DNA of 64,000 bases from an uncultured Flavobacteriales bacterium (GCA_913057205.1 CAJXNO010000011.1:1-64000), one strand, 5' to 3'; shown: positions 1 to 9,687, counted from the stretch's first letter. Made by a program: numbers and translations. The notes: generated by a model from the letters alone, not told the origin.

Positions 1-1827
1 AAGTGCCTTTTGAACAAGGCGGAGCGCTACTTTGAAGAAGACCCGCACACCGATCGATTCATCCAATCGCTCCCCATCACCCTCGTGGGGAATGACTCGC
101 GTTATGAGTACGACCTCAACCGGGATGAGGAGAACGCCATCTATGACATCGCCTGGGGAAAGCAGGTTTGGAAAGAAGCACTAAGCGATGAAGAACGTGC
201 AGCATCCCTACAAAAACATCGCAACTTCTACCGCGTGGTGCATGCCTTGGTGACGAAGTTAGAATCGATGTTTGGCGCTGCTTTGGTATACGACATCCAC
301 AGCTACAACTACCGCAGACATAAGGAGTCTTATCTCTTCAACATCGGCATTGAGAACATCGACATTGCTCGGTACAACTCTCAGATCAGCTTCTGGAAGA
401 AAGAATTGCTGAAAGTGAAGGTGAAAAAGGTGGCTACCGATGTATCGGTGAACCACATCTTCTATGGTCGAGGTTACCTGCTAAAGATGGTGAAAGAGCA
501 CTTTAAGCACACCCTGGTATTGGCTACTGAAGTGAAGAAGGTCTTCATGGATGAGCGCACCGGTCAGGCCTTTCCACTCGTGATCCACAGCATTGAGAAA
601 GGATTGAAGAACGCCATCATCAACAATGCGCAGCATTACATCAATACCCTGAGCAACTATGATGTAAAGAAGAAGAACACCTTGCTGAGCAGCACCCTTC
701 AACCTGAGCTGATTAAACTCGACAAGGAGCTCTACCGCATCGCGAAGAACTTTGAGGTATTGGGCTTCGTGAACCCTCAGAACGTAGAACAGGAGAAACG
801 TAAATTCTTCCGCTCGAAGTACACAGCAAATCCAGCGTTCCGCTATAAGCCGCTGACCATCGACCCGCATGGATTCAAGTCGAAGATGTACCAACTGGAT
901 GTAGACGCCTTGGAAGATGCACACATCCGTCAGGTTTACATCGACATCATCCGCTCCTATACCGACAAGGTTGACATGCTGACCACCTTGGGTACCGAGA
1001 ACTTTTTGTACAACTCCTTGCGCTACTTCGGTGAACCCGATGCGCAAGACATCGCCAACGCACACTTCCTCCTCTATTGCGACGAACTGCCACAGTTTGA
1101 AAACCAAGAGTTCCTAGAGATGGCAGAAGTAAAAGAACGCTTCCGCGCGGAAGGCGAACGCTATGGCTTCCAATACAACGTGAAGGAGTCCAAAGACATC
1201 CCTTCGGATGCACTGGTGATCAACTCGAAGCGCTTGCTCATGCTCAAGACCGGGGCACGCTTCACTCCTACCCGATTGAACGCGCTGCTGAACCATGAGA
1301 TCGGGGTGCACATGGTAACCACCATGAACGCCCAGAACCAGCCGCTCAAGTTCCTGAGCCTCGGTTTACCACGCAACACCTACACCCAAGAAGGACTCGC
1401 GATCATGAGCGAACTGCTCAGCGGTGCCCTATCGATCGGACGCATGAAAGAGTTGGCGTTGCGGGTACTGGCGGTACATTACATGGCCAAAGGACAAGAC
1501 TTCAAGACCACCTTCATCCGCCTGCGCGATGAGCATCAGGTGAATGAAGATAAGCTCTACTACCTCGTTACACGCGTGTATCGCGGTGGTGGCTTCACAA
1601 AGGACTTCCTCTACCTCAAAGGCTTCAAGCGGGTACTCGACATGCAGGATCGCGGGGTGAAACTGGACAACCTCTTCCTAGGGAAGACCACCCACACCCA
1701 CCTCACCATCCTTAACGAACTGGTCGACCGAAAGATCCTCAATCCACTAACATACCGATGCCATGCATTTGAGCATCCGCAAGAGATGGACCCGATCTTG
1801 AAATACCTCACGAACAGCCTGAAGTAA
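1..1827 (+). CDS. DUF1704 / QEGLA-motif metallopeptidase-like protein, 5' partial
   Basis: The reading frame is open to the left edge of the window, so the N-terminus is missing; about 608 codons are present. The family is usually annotated as flavohemoglobin expression-modulating QEGLA motif protein (DUF1704). The sequence shows HEIGVH near 1294-1311 and QEGLA near 1387-1401, about 30 residues apart. This HExxxH plus downstream Glu arrangement is that of the MATCAP-type zinc carboxypeptidases, the eukaryotic relatives of DUF1704, so a metallopeptidase activity is a reasonable inference. The substrate is unknown. It is followed after 89 bp by menB on the same strand, with no evidence of a functional link. 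Confidence 0.8.
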   Translation, partial: KCLLNKAERYFEEDPHTDRFIQSLPITLVGNDSRYEYDLNRDEENAIYDIAWGKQVWKEALSDEERAASLQKHRNFYRVVHALVTKLESMFGAALVYDIHSYNYRRHKESYLFNIGIENIDIARYNSQISFWKKELLKVKVKKVATDVSVNHIFYGRGYLLKMVKEHFKHTLVLATEVKKVFMDERTGQAFPLVIHSIEKGLKNAIINNAQHYINTLSNYDVKKKNTLLSSTLQPELIKLDKELYRIAKNFEVLGFVNPQNVEQEKRKFFRSKYTANPAFRYKPLTIDPHGFKSKMYQLDVDALEDAHIRQVYIDIIRSYTDKVDMLTTLGTENFLYNSLRYFGEPDAQDIANAHFLLYCDELPQFENQEFLEMAEVKERFRAEGERYGFQYNVKESKDIPSDALVINSKRLLMLKTGARFTPTRLNALLNHEIGVHMVTTMNAQNQPLKFLSLGLPRNTYTQEGLAIMSELLSGALSIGRMKELALRVLAVHYMAKGQDFKTTFIRLRDEHQVNEDKLYYLVTRVYRGGGFTKDFLYLKGFKRVLDMQDRGVKLDNLFLGKTTHTHLTILNELVDRKILNPLTYRCHAFEHPQEMDPILKYLTNSLK

Positions 1828-1916
1828 GTTCACATTTCATCGATAAGATGTAACATTGAAGCACCGTTCAGAACATCGATTGCGCTGGACGGTTCTACTT
1901 CAAAACTGCATACCCG

Positions 1917-2759
1917 ATGAAGACACCCGATTGGAAAACCGTTCGCGAATTCGAAGACATCACCTACCAGAAATCAGGTAAGGTGGCGCGCATCGCCTTC
2001 AACCGTCCAGAAGTACGAAACGCTTTTCGTCCGAAGACCGTTGGTGAGCTCTATGCGGCCTTTCTAGACGCCCGTGAAGACACCAACATAGGTGTGGTAT
2101 TGTTTTCTGGCGAAGGCCCGAGCAAGAAAGATGGCGGATGGGCTTTCTGCAGTGGCGGTGATCAGAATGCACGTGGACATCAAGGCTACATCGACGATGA
2201 CGGCATGCCCCGCTTGAACATCCTGGAGGTACAACGCCTCATCCGCTTCATGCCGAAGGTGGTGATCGCGGTGGTGCCGGGTTGGGCAGTTGGCGGTGGA
2301 CACAGCTTGCACGTGGTCTGCGACCTGACCTTGGCGAGCAAGGAGCACGCGATCTTCAAGCAAACGGATGCGGATGTAACCAGCTTCGATGGTGGTTACG
2401 GTTCGGCTTACTTGGCGAAGATGGTGGGACAAAAACGCGCCCGTGAGATTTTCTTCCTCGGCAGGAACTATTCCGCGCAAGAAGCCTATGAAATGGGCAT
2501 GGTGAATGCAGTGATCCCCCACGAGGAGTTGGAACAAGAAGCCTACAATTGGGCCTTGGAGATCCTCCAAAAATCGCCAACCTCCATCAAGATGCTGAAG
2601 TTCGCCTTCAACCTCACTGACGATGGCATGGTGGGCCAACAGGTGTTTGCAGGCGAAGCCACGCGGCTGGCCTACATGACTGATGAAGCAAAAGAAGGCC
2701 GCAACGCCTTCCTAGAGAAACGCAAGCCTGACTTCAGCGACATCAAGTGGATTCCGTAA
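1917..2759 (+). CDS. menB: 1,4-dihydroxy-2-naphthoyl-CoA synthase
   Basis: Crotonase-fold enzyme of menaquinone biosynthesis that closes the second ring of the naphthoquinone by converting o-succinylbenzoyl-CoA to 1,4-dihydroxy-2-naphthoyl-CoA. The 280-residue length fits MenB. Family features are visible: the FNRPEVRNAFRP segment near residue 28, the SGGDQ loop near residue 79, the oxyanion-hole stretch PGWAVGGGHSLH near residue 121, and the TSFDGGYGSAYLA segment near residue 155, which is characteristic of MenB rather than generic enoyl-CoA hydratases. Menaquinone is the normal respiratory quinone of Bacteroidota. No other men genes lie nearby in the window. Confidence 0.95.
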   Translation: MKTPDWKTVREFEDITYQKSGKVARIAFNRPEVRNAFRPKTVGELYAAFLDAREDTNIGVVLFSGEGPSKKDGGWAFCSGGDQNARGHQGYIDDDGMPRLNILEVQRLIRFMPKVVIAVVPGWAVGGGHSLHVVCDLTLASKEHAIFKQTDADVTSFDGGYGSAYLAKMVGQKRAREIFFLGRNYSAQEAYEMGMVNAVIPHEELEQEAYNWALEILQKSPTSIKMLKFAFNLTDDGMVGQQVFAGEATRLAYMTDEAKEGRNAFLEKRKPDFSDIKWIP

Positions 2760-2762
2760 GAA

Positions 2763-3995
2763 TTATGGATTGGTAAGCCGCTCCAAGCGCTTCAGCACCG
2801 GTGGGTGGGAATAATGCACAAACACATAAGCCGGATGCGGCGTCAGGTTCCCCAAGTTCTCAGCCGTTAACTTTTTCAATGCAGCGCCCAGTGCTTCGCC
2901 GTTGTAGGTAGTTCGGGCATAAGCATCGGCTTCAAACTCGTTCTTCCTGCTCAGGATGTTCATCGCAATGCCGATCAAGGTACTTATGGGTGAAAAAACG
3001 ATCCCGAAGGCGATGATTCCTACATGAAAGCTTGCTTCGGACGCACCCAAGGCCGCTGAAAACGCCGGCATGCGAAGAAAAACCCCAAGGATGAAGAGCA
3101 TCACACCGGTTTGCAAAGTTGAAAGTACCAAGCCTTGAGCAATGTGCTGCTTCTTGTAATGTCCAATCTCATGCGCCAGTACAGCCACAACCTCTTGCTC
3201 CACCAATTGATCCAAGAGCGTATCGTAGAGAGCGATGGTCTTTTTTGGACCCAAACCACTGAAAAAAGCGTTCGATTTCGCGCTTCGCTTGGAGCCATCG
3301 ATCACAAACAAGCGAGAAAGCTGAAAGCCCACCTTCGCGCAGTAAGCCTCAATGGAACTGCGTAGACTTCCCTCCTCCAACGGGGTAAACTTATTGAACA
3401 ATGGCATGATCCAAGAGGCAGCGAACATCGTCATGATCAAGGAAAAACCGGAAAGGATGAGCCAAGCCACCCACCAAAAGTGTTCACCCAGGCTGTAGTA
3501 GATCCAAATGATCAGAGCTCCCAGTGGCGCACCGATCACGAGGCTCAACCCGATGCCTTTCAGCATATCCATCACAAAGGTCTTGACCGTGGTTCGGTTA
3601 AAGCCAAAGCGCTCTTCAATCACGAAGGTTCCGTATAGGCTGAATGGCAAGTTGATGATGCTGCTGAGCCCAGACAACACAGCGAAGTAAAGCAGTGCCA
3701 AGGGTACGGGTTGTTCGGTGAAGGTTCTCAGCCATGCATCCAACCAACCGAATCCTCCAAAAATCAATACAGAGAGGATCAGGATGATGTTCACGGAAGA
3801 CGACAGCATGCCGAGTCGTCCGTTGGCCTTATCGTATGCCAGCCATTTCGCGTAGCGCTCTTCATCGTAGATGCCCTTTGCCGCTTCGGGCATTTGTGGC
3901 GACTTCCTACGATCATTCAGCAGGTCTAAGACCTTCTCAAACAAAAAGTCAATGACGACAATGGTGATGATCACATAGAAAAGGACTTCACTCAT
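2763..3995 (-). CDS. M48 family zinc metallopeptidase (Ste24/CAAX protease-like)
   Basis: A 410-residue polytopic membrane protein with several hydrophobic segments in the N-terminal half and the zinc-binding motif HEIGHYKKQH near residue 275, followed by a further glutamate in the NEFEADAYA segment near residue 353 that acts as the third zinc ligand in M48 enzymes. Length and layout match the full-length Ste24 type (M48A) rather than the shorter HtpX type. Its probable role is cytoplasmic-membrane proteolysis or quality control; a CAAX-processing role is not expected in bacteria. It overlaps the upstream lipoprotein hydrolase gene by 4 bp, which suggests translational coupling in a minus-strand operon. 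Confidence 0.9.
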   Translation of the reverse strand: MSEVLFYVIITIVVIDFLFEKVLDLLNDRRKSPQMPEAAKGIYDEERYAKWLAYDKANGRLGMLSSSVNIILILSVLIFGGFGWLDAWLRTFTEQPVPLALLYFAVLSGLSSIINLPFSLYGTFVIEERFGFNRTTVKTFVMDMLKGIGLSLVIGAPLGALIIWIYYSLGEHFWWVAWLILSGFSLIMTMFAASWIMPLFNKFTPLEEGSLRSSIEAYCAKVGFQLSRLFVIDGSKRSAKSNAFFSGLGPKKTIALYDTLLDQLVEQEVVAVLAHEIGHYKKQHIAQGLVLSTLQTGVMLFILGVFLRMPAFSAALGASEASFHVGIIAFGIVFSPISTLIGIAMNILSRKNEFEADAYARTTYNGEALGAALKKLTAENLGNLTPHPAYVFVHYSHPPVLKRLERLTNP

Positions 3996-4894
3996 GGCTG
4001 GATCAGCAGGAATTCTTCCACCGCTTTGGTGTATTCAGGATAGCCCATGACGGCGGGAACGTCGCTGTGCTCTGCCCCTTCTACGCGGTGCGCTTCGGAG
4101 TAAATACCATCGTAGTTGCCATATACCACCTCTCCATGGGTTTCCATATTCAAATAGCTATCGGCCGTGCCATGGATCCAGAAGAAGGGCTCTTCCACCT
4201 TGCGGATCTCATCGCCGTTGTCGATCTGAAGGTTGGAGAGAAAAGAACCAGGAATGGAGAGTCCTGAGGCATCTTGCGCCATCACTTCATCGGAAGCAAA
4301 AGGTGCTTCCAACATCAGCTTGCTCGGTTGTAAGGTGCGGGCATTGGCCGTGAGTTCTGTAGCCGGTGCCGAACCTAGGCTAAAGCCATAAACCACCAAT
4401 CGATCATCGGTCAAGCCGTTGTCCTTCAGCCACTTCATCGCCGCATCTGTGTCTACGTACAGTCCTTCTTCGGTTGGCGTTCCCTCCGACAAGCCATAGC
4501 CGCGGTAGTCGATGGCCAGTACGCCAAAACGGTTATTGCCACCTACGTTGCCCAAGAGCTTGATGCGTGGCCAATAGTAGTCGAGATGACCGGCGTTTCC
4601 GTGCAAATACAAGATGACGGTATCTTGCGCAATACGGGCGATATCACCCAGGTAGATCGCGTAGATCTCGGCCAGGTCGCCATCCAAGTCGCTGGTGAGG
4701 GTAAAGACGTGCGTGGTGCTATCAGGGAGATCATAAGACGCATCGAGCTGGATCTCCGTCTCTCCATCGAAATCATCCAGGTAATAGCCGTCAATATCGG
4801 TACTCGGATTGTACAAGAACGGATCCAAGCGCAGGCAAGATGACAAGCCTAAAACGGCAAGAAGCAGAACCAAAGTTGTGATCGATCTTCTCAT
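3992..4894 (-). CDS. alpha/beta-hydrolase lipoprotein
   Basis: A 300-residue protein that begins with a lipoprotein signal peptide (lipobox region GLSSC near residue 20), so it is probably anchored in the envelope. The alpha/beta-hydrolase fold is indicated by LYLHGNAGH near residue 96, the nucleophile elbow GFSLGS near residue 170, and a late histidine in the AEHSDVP segment. It resembles the BEM46/YfhR-type serine hydrolases of unknown substrate. It overlaps the M48 peptidase gene downstream and the small lipoprotein gene upstream by 4 bp each, so these genes are probably co-transcribed. Confidence 0.85.
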   Translation of the reverse strand: MRRSITTLVLLLAVLGLSSCLRLDPFLYNPSTDIDGYYLDDFDGETEIQLDASYDLPDSTTHVFTLTSDLDGDLAEIYAIYLGDIARIAQDTVILYLHGNAGHLDYYWPRIKLLGNVGGNNRFGVLAIDYRGYGLSEGTPTEEGLYVDTDAAMKWLKDNGLTDDRLVVYGFSLGSAPATELTANARTLQPSKLMLEAPFASDEVMAQDASGLSIPGSFLSNLQIDNGDEIRKVEEPFFWIHGTADSYLNMETHGEVVYGNYDGIYSEAHRVEGAEHSDVPAVMGYPEYTKAVEEFLLIQP

Positions 4895-5565
4895 TTTCCA
4901 AAGCTTTTACCGATTCCAAAATAAAGACCGGATGTGCCGGTATTGAACGGTGTGAGATAAGTCACCACCAATTCATCGTTGCGGTAGAACATTCCCAGGT
5001 AGCGGGCTTCCACTTGAAAGGACCACGTATCCCATCGGAACTGATGGCCGAGCGTTACATACGGCAGCACCTCATGATCTTGCACTTGTCCGTGTGCCTT
5101 TTCGCGATAGAGTTCAAACCATGACCCTACACCGCCATATAAAAGGTGATCCTTATTCTCACGATATTGCCACCAAGCGCCCAGGTCTACCTGTGGATAG
5201 ACCCGTGTGTTCTGCTCGTTGAAATCATAGAAGAAATGCGCACCAGGCGACATGGTCAAACCGAAACGGTCGTTCTTCGCTTGCCATAGTCGGGCATGCA
5301 GGGAGGCATCCATTTGCGCAACCCCAAACATCAAGCTGGTGGTGTGGAGTCCGGCCGATACGCTCAACCCGGTATCCAAACCATGGGCGTAGGCGACAGA
5401 TGACAGCGGAATAGGCAGCGGCGCCCCACTGAAAACGATCGCGGGTCCGCCGAGACTGGCAGAAACCTGGTGTTCTCCCTTTTCAAGGGGCTTCACCACG
5501 CGGGTAACATTACATGCGGCCAGCACCAGTAGCGCTGTGATGGGCAAGATCAATCGTTTAAACAT
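4891..5565 (-). CDS. Small lipoprotein, probable outer-membrane-associated
   Basis: The chosen start is the ATG at 5565, which gives a clean lipoprotein signal peptide MFKRLILPITALLVLAAC; the frame is open further upstream but would bury this signal. The mature 205-residue region is rich in aromatic residues and alternating polar/hydrophobic stretches and ends in FGIGKSFGK, compatible with a beta-rich outer-membrane protein. I do not recognise a named family. Its start overlaps the end of the VWA-like gene by 8 bp, placing it in the same minus-strand operon. Confidence 0.75.
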   Translation of the reverse strand: MFKRLILPITALLVLAACNVTRVVKPLEKGEHQVSASLGGPAIVFSGAPLPIPLSSVAYAHGLDTGLSVSAGLHTTSLMFGVAQMDASLHARLWQAKNDRFGLTMSPGAHFFYDFNEQNTRVYPQVDLGAWWQYRENKDHLLYGGVGSWFELYREKAHGQVQDHEVLPYVTLGHQFRWDTWSFQVEARYLGMFYRNDELVVTYLTPFNTGTSGLYFGIGKSFGK

Positions 5566-7615
5566 ATCCATTAGTCTTTCTGAGCAACCATTCCAAACCA
5601 GCCAAAACAGCAATGACGAAAATCAAGGTCTTCCAATCGATCAGGCTGATCCATTCGCTTGAACTATGAATGATCGGCTTGGCGGATTCTATTTGATTCA
5701 AACGCTCGCGCAAGGCATCTTGTTCGTTCAGCAAGAAGGCTTCTCCCCCTTGCTGGTTGGCGAGGTAACGCAACAAGGCATGCCTAGCCACCGTGCTTTG
5801 GTACTCCACGCGATTTTCCAAGACCTTGAACGCTCCGGATTGTTGGAAGCGCTCTGATTGACCTTCCACCTCGGCGGTCCAAGCGTAGTCTCCGGGAGGC
5901 AGGGTACCCAAGTTCAGTCGGTAGTCCTTACCCTGTGGACTGAAGCGATAGTCGAATGCCGTGCTGTCGCCATCCAAGAGCTTCAAAGCGATTGGAACAT
6001 CCGCATTCAGCTCGTAGGCCTCGTTGTAGTATTCTGCTTGAAAGATCACCTCCTCGCCTTCGATGAAGCGATCAGGAACAGAAACGGCCAATCGGGTGCG
6101 CTTCTGACGCACTGCGATGTACTGGACTGTTTTTTGAATGATCAGATCTGTCCATTCGTCCTGCTCCATCATGCGGTTGAACAAACGCCAGCGCCACCAA
6201 CCTTCGGCGAGCAAGATGCCGTGCTTTTGTCCATCACGTTCGGTGAAGACCAAGAAAGGTTGATCGGTCTGGATGCCACCTACCGTTTGTTTCAAGGCCA
6301 CATCCGCGTTGGCGGTGAAATTCATTTCACCGAAGGGCACCATCAAAGGCGGGTAGCGCCGCAGTTCATCATGGTCGGGCACGTTGAACAAACCGAAGTC
6401 TGAATGAATGTAGGCCCCAGCCTGGTCGCGTTGGTTGCGCGTGGTGGTGATGCGGAGCCCGAGGTTCAAGGCATTGAAATGGGTCAGGCTGACGTCAGCG
6501 GTTACTACAGAAAACATCGGTTTTCCGACATCTACGATGGTTTGTAGCCTTCCTAGATCTTCATTTCCGCGGGGTAATCCGTGGGTAATGAACAGATCGC
6601 CTTCATCTGTTTTTCCGGACCAATCGGAGAAGAGGATCACCTTAACTTCATATTGCTCACTCTTTTCGATGGCTTCCTTGAAGGCCGCGATGTCAGGATG
6701 GGGAGCATGAGCAAGAAGGATGACCTGGGTGCGGTTATCCAGCACCTCCACGTAGGTCTCAGCGCTGTTGTTAGCGGCAATACTCTCAGAGGGCAGGCTA
6801 TCGATCACGATGCCATAGCGCGCCACTCCTACCCGATCTGCCGATACGAGAAAGCTGACTTCTTGTGAGAACTGGTCGTTGGTGATGCGAACGGATTTCT
6901 TGGCCACTTCTGCCCCATTGCGCAGCAATCGAACCGTGCGTTCTTCACCGTTGAGTTTACTGGCTTGGAGCAGCGCCTGTACTTCAAAGTCATTGCCAAG
7001 GAAGGCAAGGTTATTAGCGCGCACCTTGTTAATGCTGAGGTCGGGCTTCAAGCTCGTATCACCAAGCAAGAGGCTGAACACGGGTGCATCCGTATTGAGG
7101 GCCGCATAGCGTGGATCACGGCCTTGATTGACCATACCGTCGCTGGCAACAACAATTCCTCCCACATTCGCGCCCTGATAAGCCTGATTCACATGATCAA
7201 AGACCACCCCGAGGTCGGTATTCAAACCATTCAGCTCGTCCGTCCCGCTTGAACGCACCCGCTCAGCAAAAGGGATCTGACGCACATCAAATCGTTCTGC
7301 GAGTGAAGCACCTAAATCTTCATACAAAGCTTCTACCTCCTCCCGTTCTTCCACTTTCACGGAGGCAGAGCCATCTATAAACAACAGCAGCAAAGGCTTT
7401 TCGATGTCTTCTACGCGCTTCACTATGAAGGGCTGCAGCAACAAGAATAAGATCAAGAAGAGCCAAACGAAGCGCAAGGAAGCCAGCACATAGCGCCAGC
7501 GTTGCAGCCAGTTTCTGCGTTGTTCCTGAAAGAAATAAAGCCACACGGCTAGTCCTAGTGCGATGGGCACCAAGAGCAACAACCATGCGGCAGAGTATTC
7601 GAGGCTAATGTTCAA
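5558..7615 (-). CDS. VWA-like membrane protein
   Basis: A 685-residue protein with two N-terminal transmembrane segments (about residues 10-30 and 42-64), a long extracytoplasmic region and a C-terminal transmembrane segment (about 660-676). Directly after the second segment is LLLLFIDGSASV, a MIDAS-like DxSxS metal-binding motif of von Willebrand factor A domains; the layout resembles the BatA/aerotolerance-like VWA membrane proteins of Bacteroidota. The central part has Ig-like beta-rich segments. The biochemical role is unknown. It is the first gene of an overlapping minus-strand run with the lipoprotein, hydrolase and M48 peptidase genes, which suggests a shared envelope function. Confidence 0.75.
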   Translation of the reverse strand: MNISLEYSAAWLLLLVPIALGLAVWLYFFQEQRRNWLQRWRYVLASLRFVWLFLILFLLLQPFIVKRVEDIEKPLLLLFIDGSASVKVEEREEVEALYEDLGASLAERFDVRQIPFAERVRSSGTDELNGLNTDLGVVFDHVNQAYQGANVGGIVVASDGMVNQGRDPRYAALNTDAPVFSLLLGDTSLKPDLSINKVRANNLAFLGNDFEVQALLQASKLNGEERTVRLLRNGAEVAKKSVRITNDQFSQEVSFLVSADRVGVARYGIVIDSLPSESIAANNSAETYVEVLDNRTQVILLAHAPHPDIAAFKEAIEKSEQYEVKVILFSDWSGKTDEGDLFITHGLPRGNEDLGRLQTIVDVGKPMFSVVTADVSLTHFNALNLGLRITTTRNQRDQAGAYIHSDFGLFNVPDHDELRRYPPLMVPFGEMNFTANADVALKQTVGGIQTDQPFLVFTERDGQKHGILLAEGWWRWRLFNRMMEQDEWTDLIIQKTVQYIAVRQKRTRLAVSVPDRFIEGEEVIFQAEYYNEAYELNADVPIALKLLDGDSTAFDYRFSPQGKDYRLNLGTLPPGDYAWTAEVEGQSERFQQSGAFKVLENRVEYQSTVARHALLRYLANQQGGEAFLLNEQDALRERLNQIESAKPIIHSSSEWISLIDWKTLIFVIAVLAGLEWLLRKTNGYV

Positions 7616-7641
7616 TGCGATATGCTATGCTTACGAAGGTA

Positions 7642-8388
7642 TCAAGTAAGCATGCCACCATCAACATGAATGGTTTGTCCGGTGATATAAGCACTCATAT
7701 CGCTGGCCAAGAAAAGGGCAAGGTTGGCGACATCCTCAGGGGTACCGCCGCGCTTCAAAGGAATGGCCTCACGCCAGCTTTGCACTGTAGCTTCATCGAG
7801 CGCACCGGTCATCTCCGTTTCAATGAAACCCGGAGCAATCGCATTGCAGCGAATGTTGCGCGAACCCAATTCCAAGGCCACCGACTTGGTGAATCCGAGG
7901 ATACCTGCCTTAGACGCTGCATAGTTCGCTTGTCCGGCGTTGCCTTTCACGCCCACCACCGAGCTCATGTTCACAATAGATCCGCTGCGCTGCTTCAGCA
8001 TGGTACGCTGCACGGCCTTGGTCATATTGAAAACCGACTTCAGGTTGGTGTTCATCACCTCATCCCACTGTTCTTCGCTCATACGCATGAGCAGCGTATC
8101 ACGGGTGATACCGGCGTTGTTGACCACCACATCGATGCTACCGAACTCCTTCACCACGTCGACTGCCATTTCTTCGCACGCAGCGAGGTCAGCAACATTG
8201 AACTTGTAGCCTTTGGCATTCACGCCTTTGGCCTTCAGTTCATCTTCCAGCGCTTTTGCTTTCGCGTCAGAAGAAACATAAGTAAAGATCACGTGCGAGC
8301 CTTCTTCAGCAAAGCGTTCAGCGATTCCTTTTCCAATGCCACGCGTAGCACCGGTGATGATGGATACTTTATTCTCGAGTAGTTTCAT
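7642..8388 (-). CDS. fabG: 3-oxoacyl-ACP reductase
   Basis: Short-chain dehydrogenase of 248 residues that reduces 3-oxoacyl-ACP with NADPH in fatty acid elongation. Visible hallmarks are the Rossmann glycine motif TGATRGIG near residue 13, NNAG near residue 89, the catalytic serine region NMSSVVG near residue 139 with YAASK containing the catalytic Tyr and Lys near residues 154-158, and the C-terminal GQTIHVDGGM typical of FabG. It stands alone here, 26 bp from the VWA-like gene, and is not in a fab cluster. Confidence 0.93.
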   Translation of the reverse strand: MKLLENKVSIITGATRGIGKGIAERFAEEGSHVIFTYVSSDAKAKALEDELKAKGVNAKGYKFNVADLAACEEMAVDVVKEFGSIDVVVNNAGITRDTLLMRMSEEQWDEVMNTNLKSVFNMTKAVQRTMLKQRSGSIVNMSSVVGVKGNAGQANYAASKAGILGFTKSVALELGSRNIRCNAIAPGFIETEMTGALDEATVQSWREAIPLKRGGTPEDVANLALFLASDMSAYITGQTIHVDGGMLT

Positions 8389-8716
8389 ATCGATGTTTTG
8401 ATTGAAGCTTCAAATTAAACGAAATCGTTCAACAAAGCACACGAAGAAGGTGAATCGATTAGGTGAAGTTTCGGGGGCAGGCTGTTGGCTTTTTGCCTTT
8501 TGCTTTTTGCTGTTAGAGTAATAAGACTAAGTACTGTGTACTGGCTACTGGCTCTTTCTTCTTAAGACGAGTGACTTAAGACTTACGCCTCTCCCGGATA
8601 GCTGATAGCTGATAGCTGATAGCTGAAGGCTGAAGGCTGATAGCTTAAACCTCTTGGCTACTGCATACTGCCGACTGGGTACTGGATACTAAGTACTAGT
8701 TACTAAGTACTAATCA
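8389..8716. repeat. Intergenic stretch with short degenerate tandem repeats
   Basis: No gene is visible in this 328-bp gap between fabG and sucD. About 8598-8645 consists of 7-bp units (AGCTGAT, AGCTGAA, AGGCTGA) in tandem. Around 8530-8552 and 8655-8717 there are further degenerate units built on TACTGGG/TACTAAG. Such low-complexity blocks appear between genes of many Bacteroidota; their function is unknown. Confidence 0.7.
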
Positions 8717-9592
8717 CTACACTCCCATCACTTCCGCCATCACTTTGCCGATGGTAGCTGGGGTTTCAACCACGTGGAGTCCGCATTCTTTCATGATGCG
8801 CATCTTGGCAGCGGCAGTGTCTTCTTCGCCACCTACGATTGCACCTGCGTGGCCCATAGTACGTCCTTTAGGAGCGGTTTGTCCTGCGATGAAACCTACA
8901 ACTGGCTTCTTATTGCCGTTCTCTTGAATCCACTTGGATGCCTCTGCTTCCAGGTTTCCGCCGATCTCACCGATCATTACGATGCCTTCTGTTTCCGGAT
9001 CGTTCATGAAGAGCTCTACGGCTTGCTTGGTGGTTGTACCGATGATTGGATCTCCACCGATGCCGATGGCCGTTGAGATGCCTAGACCAGCTTTTACCAA
9101 TTGATCCGCCGCTTCATAGGTGAGTGTTCCTGACTTGGATACAACACCAATGTTGCCTTTCTTGAAAACGAAACCTGGCATGATGCCCACCTTAGCTTCG
9201 CCCGGCGTGATCACTCCCGGACAATTCGGACCGATGAGTGTACAACCCTTATCCGAGATGTACTCCTTCACCTTCACCATGTCGTTCACAGGAATGCCTT
9301 CTGTAATAGCAACGATCACCTTGATACCTGCTTCAGCCGCTTCCATGATCGCGTCACCAGCAAACGCAGGTGGTACGAAGATGATAGACACGTCTGCACC
9401 GGTCTCCTTAACAGCATCGGCCACGGTATTGAATACCGGACGATCCAAGTGGGTTTGTCCACCTTTATTGGGTGTAACACCACCAACAACGTTGGTACCG
9501 TAATCGATCATTTGCTGTGCGTGGAAGGAACCTTCGCTACCGGTGAAACCTTGTACGATCACCTTGGAATTCTTATTGACTAAAACACTCAT
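8717..9592 (-). CDS. sucD: Succinate-CoA ligase (ADP-forming), alpha subunit
   Basis: TCA-cycle enzyme subunit that binds CoA and carries the phosphorylated histidine; it works with the SucC beta subunit, not present in the window. The start at 9592 ([18 protein letters not shown]) matches the family N-terminus; the frame is open further upstream, but that extension contains the promoter. Visible features are the CoA-binding QGFTGSEG segment near residue 15, IGPNCPG near residue 121, and the active-site histidine in TMGHAGAI near residue 245. The 291-residue length is normal for the family. Confidence 0.95.
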   Translation of the reverse strand: MSVLVNKNSKVIVQGFTGSEGSFHAQQMIDYGTNVVGGVTPNKGGQTHLDRPVFNTVADAVKETGADVSIIFVPPAFAGDAIMEAAEAGIKVIVAITEGIPVNDMVKVKEYISDKGCTLIGPNCPGVITPGEAKVGIMPGFVFKKGNIGVVSKSGTLTYEAADQLVKAGLGISTAIGIGGDPIIGTTTKQAVELFMNDPETEGIVMIGEIGGNLEAEASKWIQENGNKKPVVGFIAGQTAPKGRTMGHAGAIVGGEEDTAAAKMRIMKECGLHVVETPATIGKVMAEVMGV

Positions 9593-9624
9593 TGATGTTG
9601 ATTTTCGTTTTCCTATTGGGCTGC

Positions 9625-9657
9625 CAAATGTAAAGTTTGGTTGGCGAAAAGCCACAA
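9625..9657 (-). promoter_or_regulatory. Probable sucD promoter (Bacteroidota type)
   Basis: On the minus strand a TACATTTG box (9625-9632) matches the Bacteroidota -7 consensus TAnnTTTG, and a TTG (9655-9657) lies 22 bp upstream as a candidate -33 element. It lies 32 bp before the sucD start codon. The -33 element abuts the terminator of the upstream gene. Confidence 0.55.
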
Positions 9658-9658
9658 A

Positions 9659-9687
9659 AAAAGCCGAGCAAAAATGCCCGGCTTTTT
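9659..9687 (-). terminator. Rho-independent terminator of the SprB-repeat gene
   Basis: A 12-bp stem with one mismatch (9659-9670 with 9675-9686), a loop of four A, and A/T runs on both flanks. It lies 22 bp after the stop codon of the 9709-12339 gene and separates it from sucD. The flanking runs would allow function on both strands. Confidence 0.8.

Noticed and set aside
1828..1916. Inverted ACCGTTCAG/CTGGACGGT as a terminator before menB
   Set aside because: The stem is short with a mismatch, the loop is long and there is no T-run.
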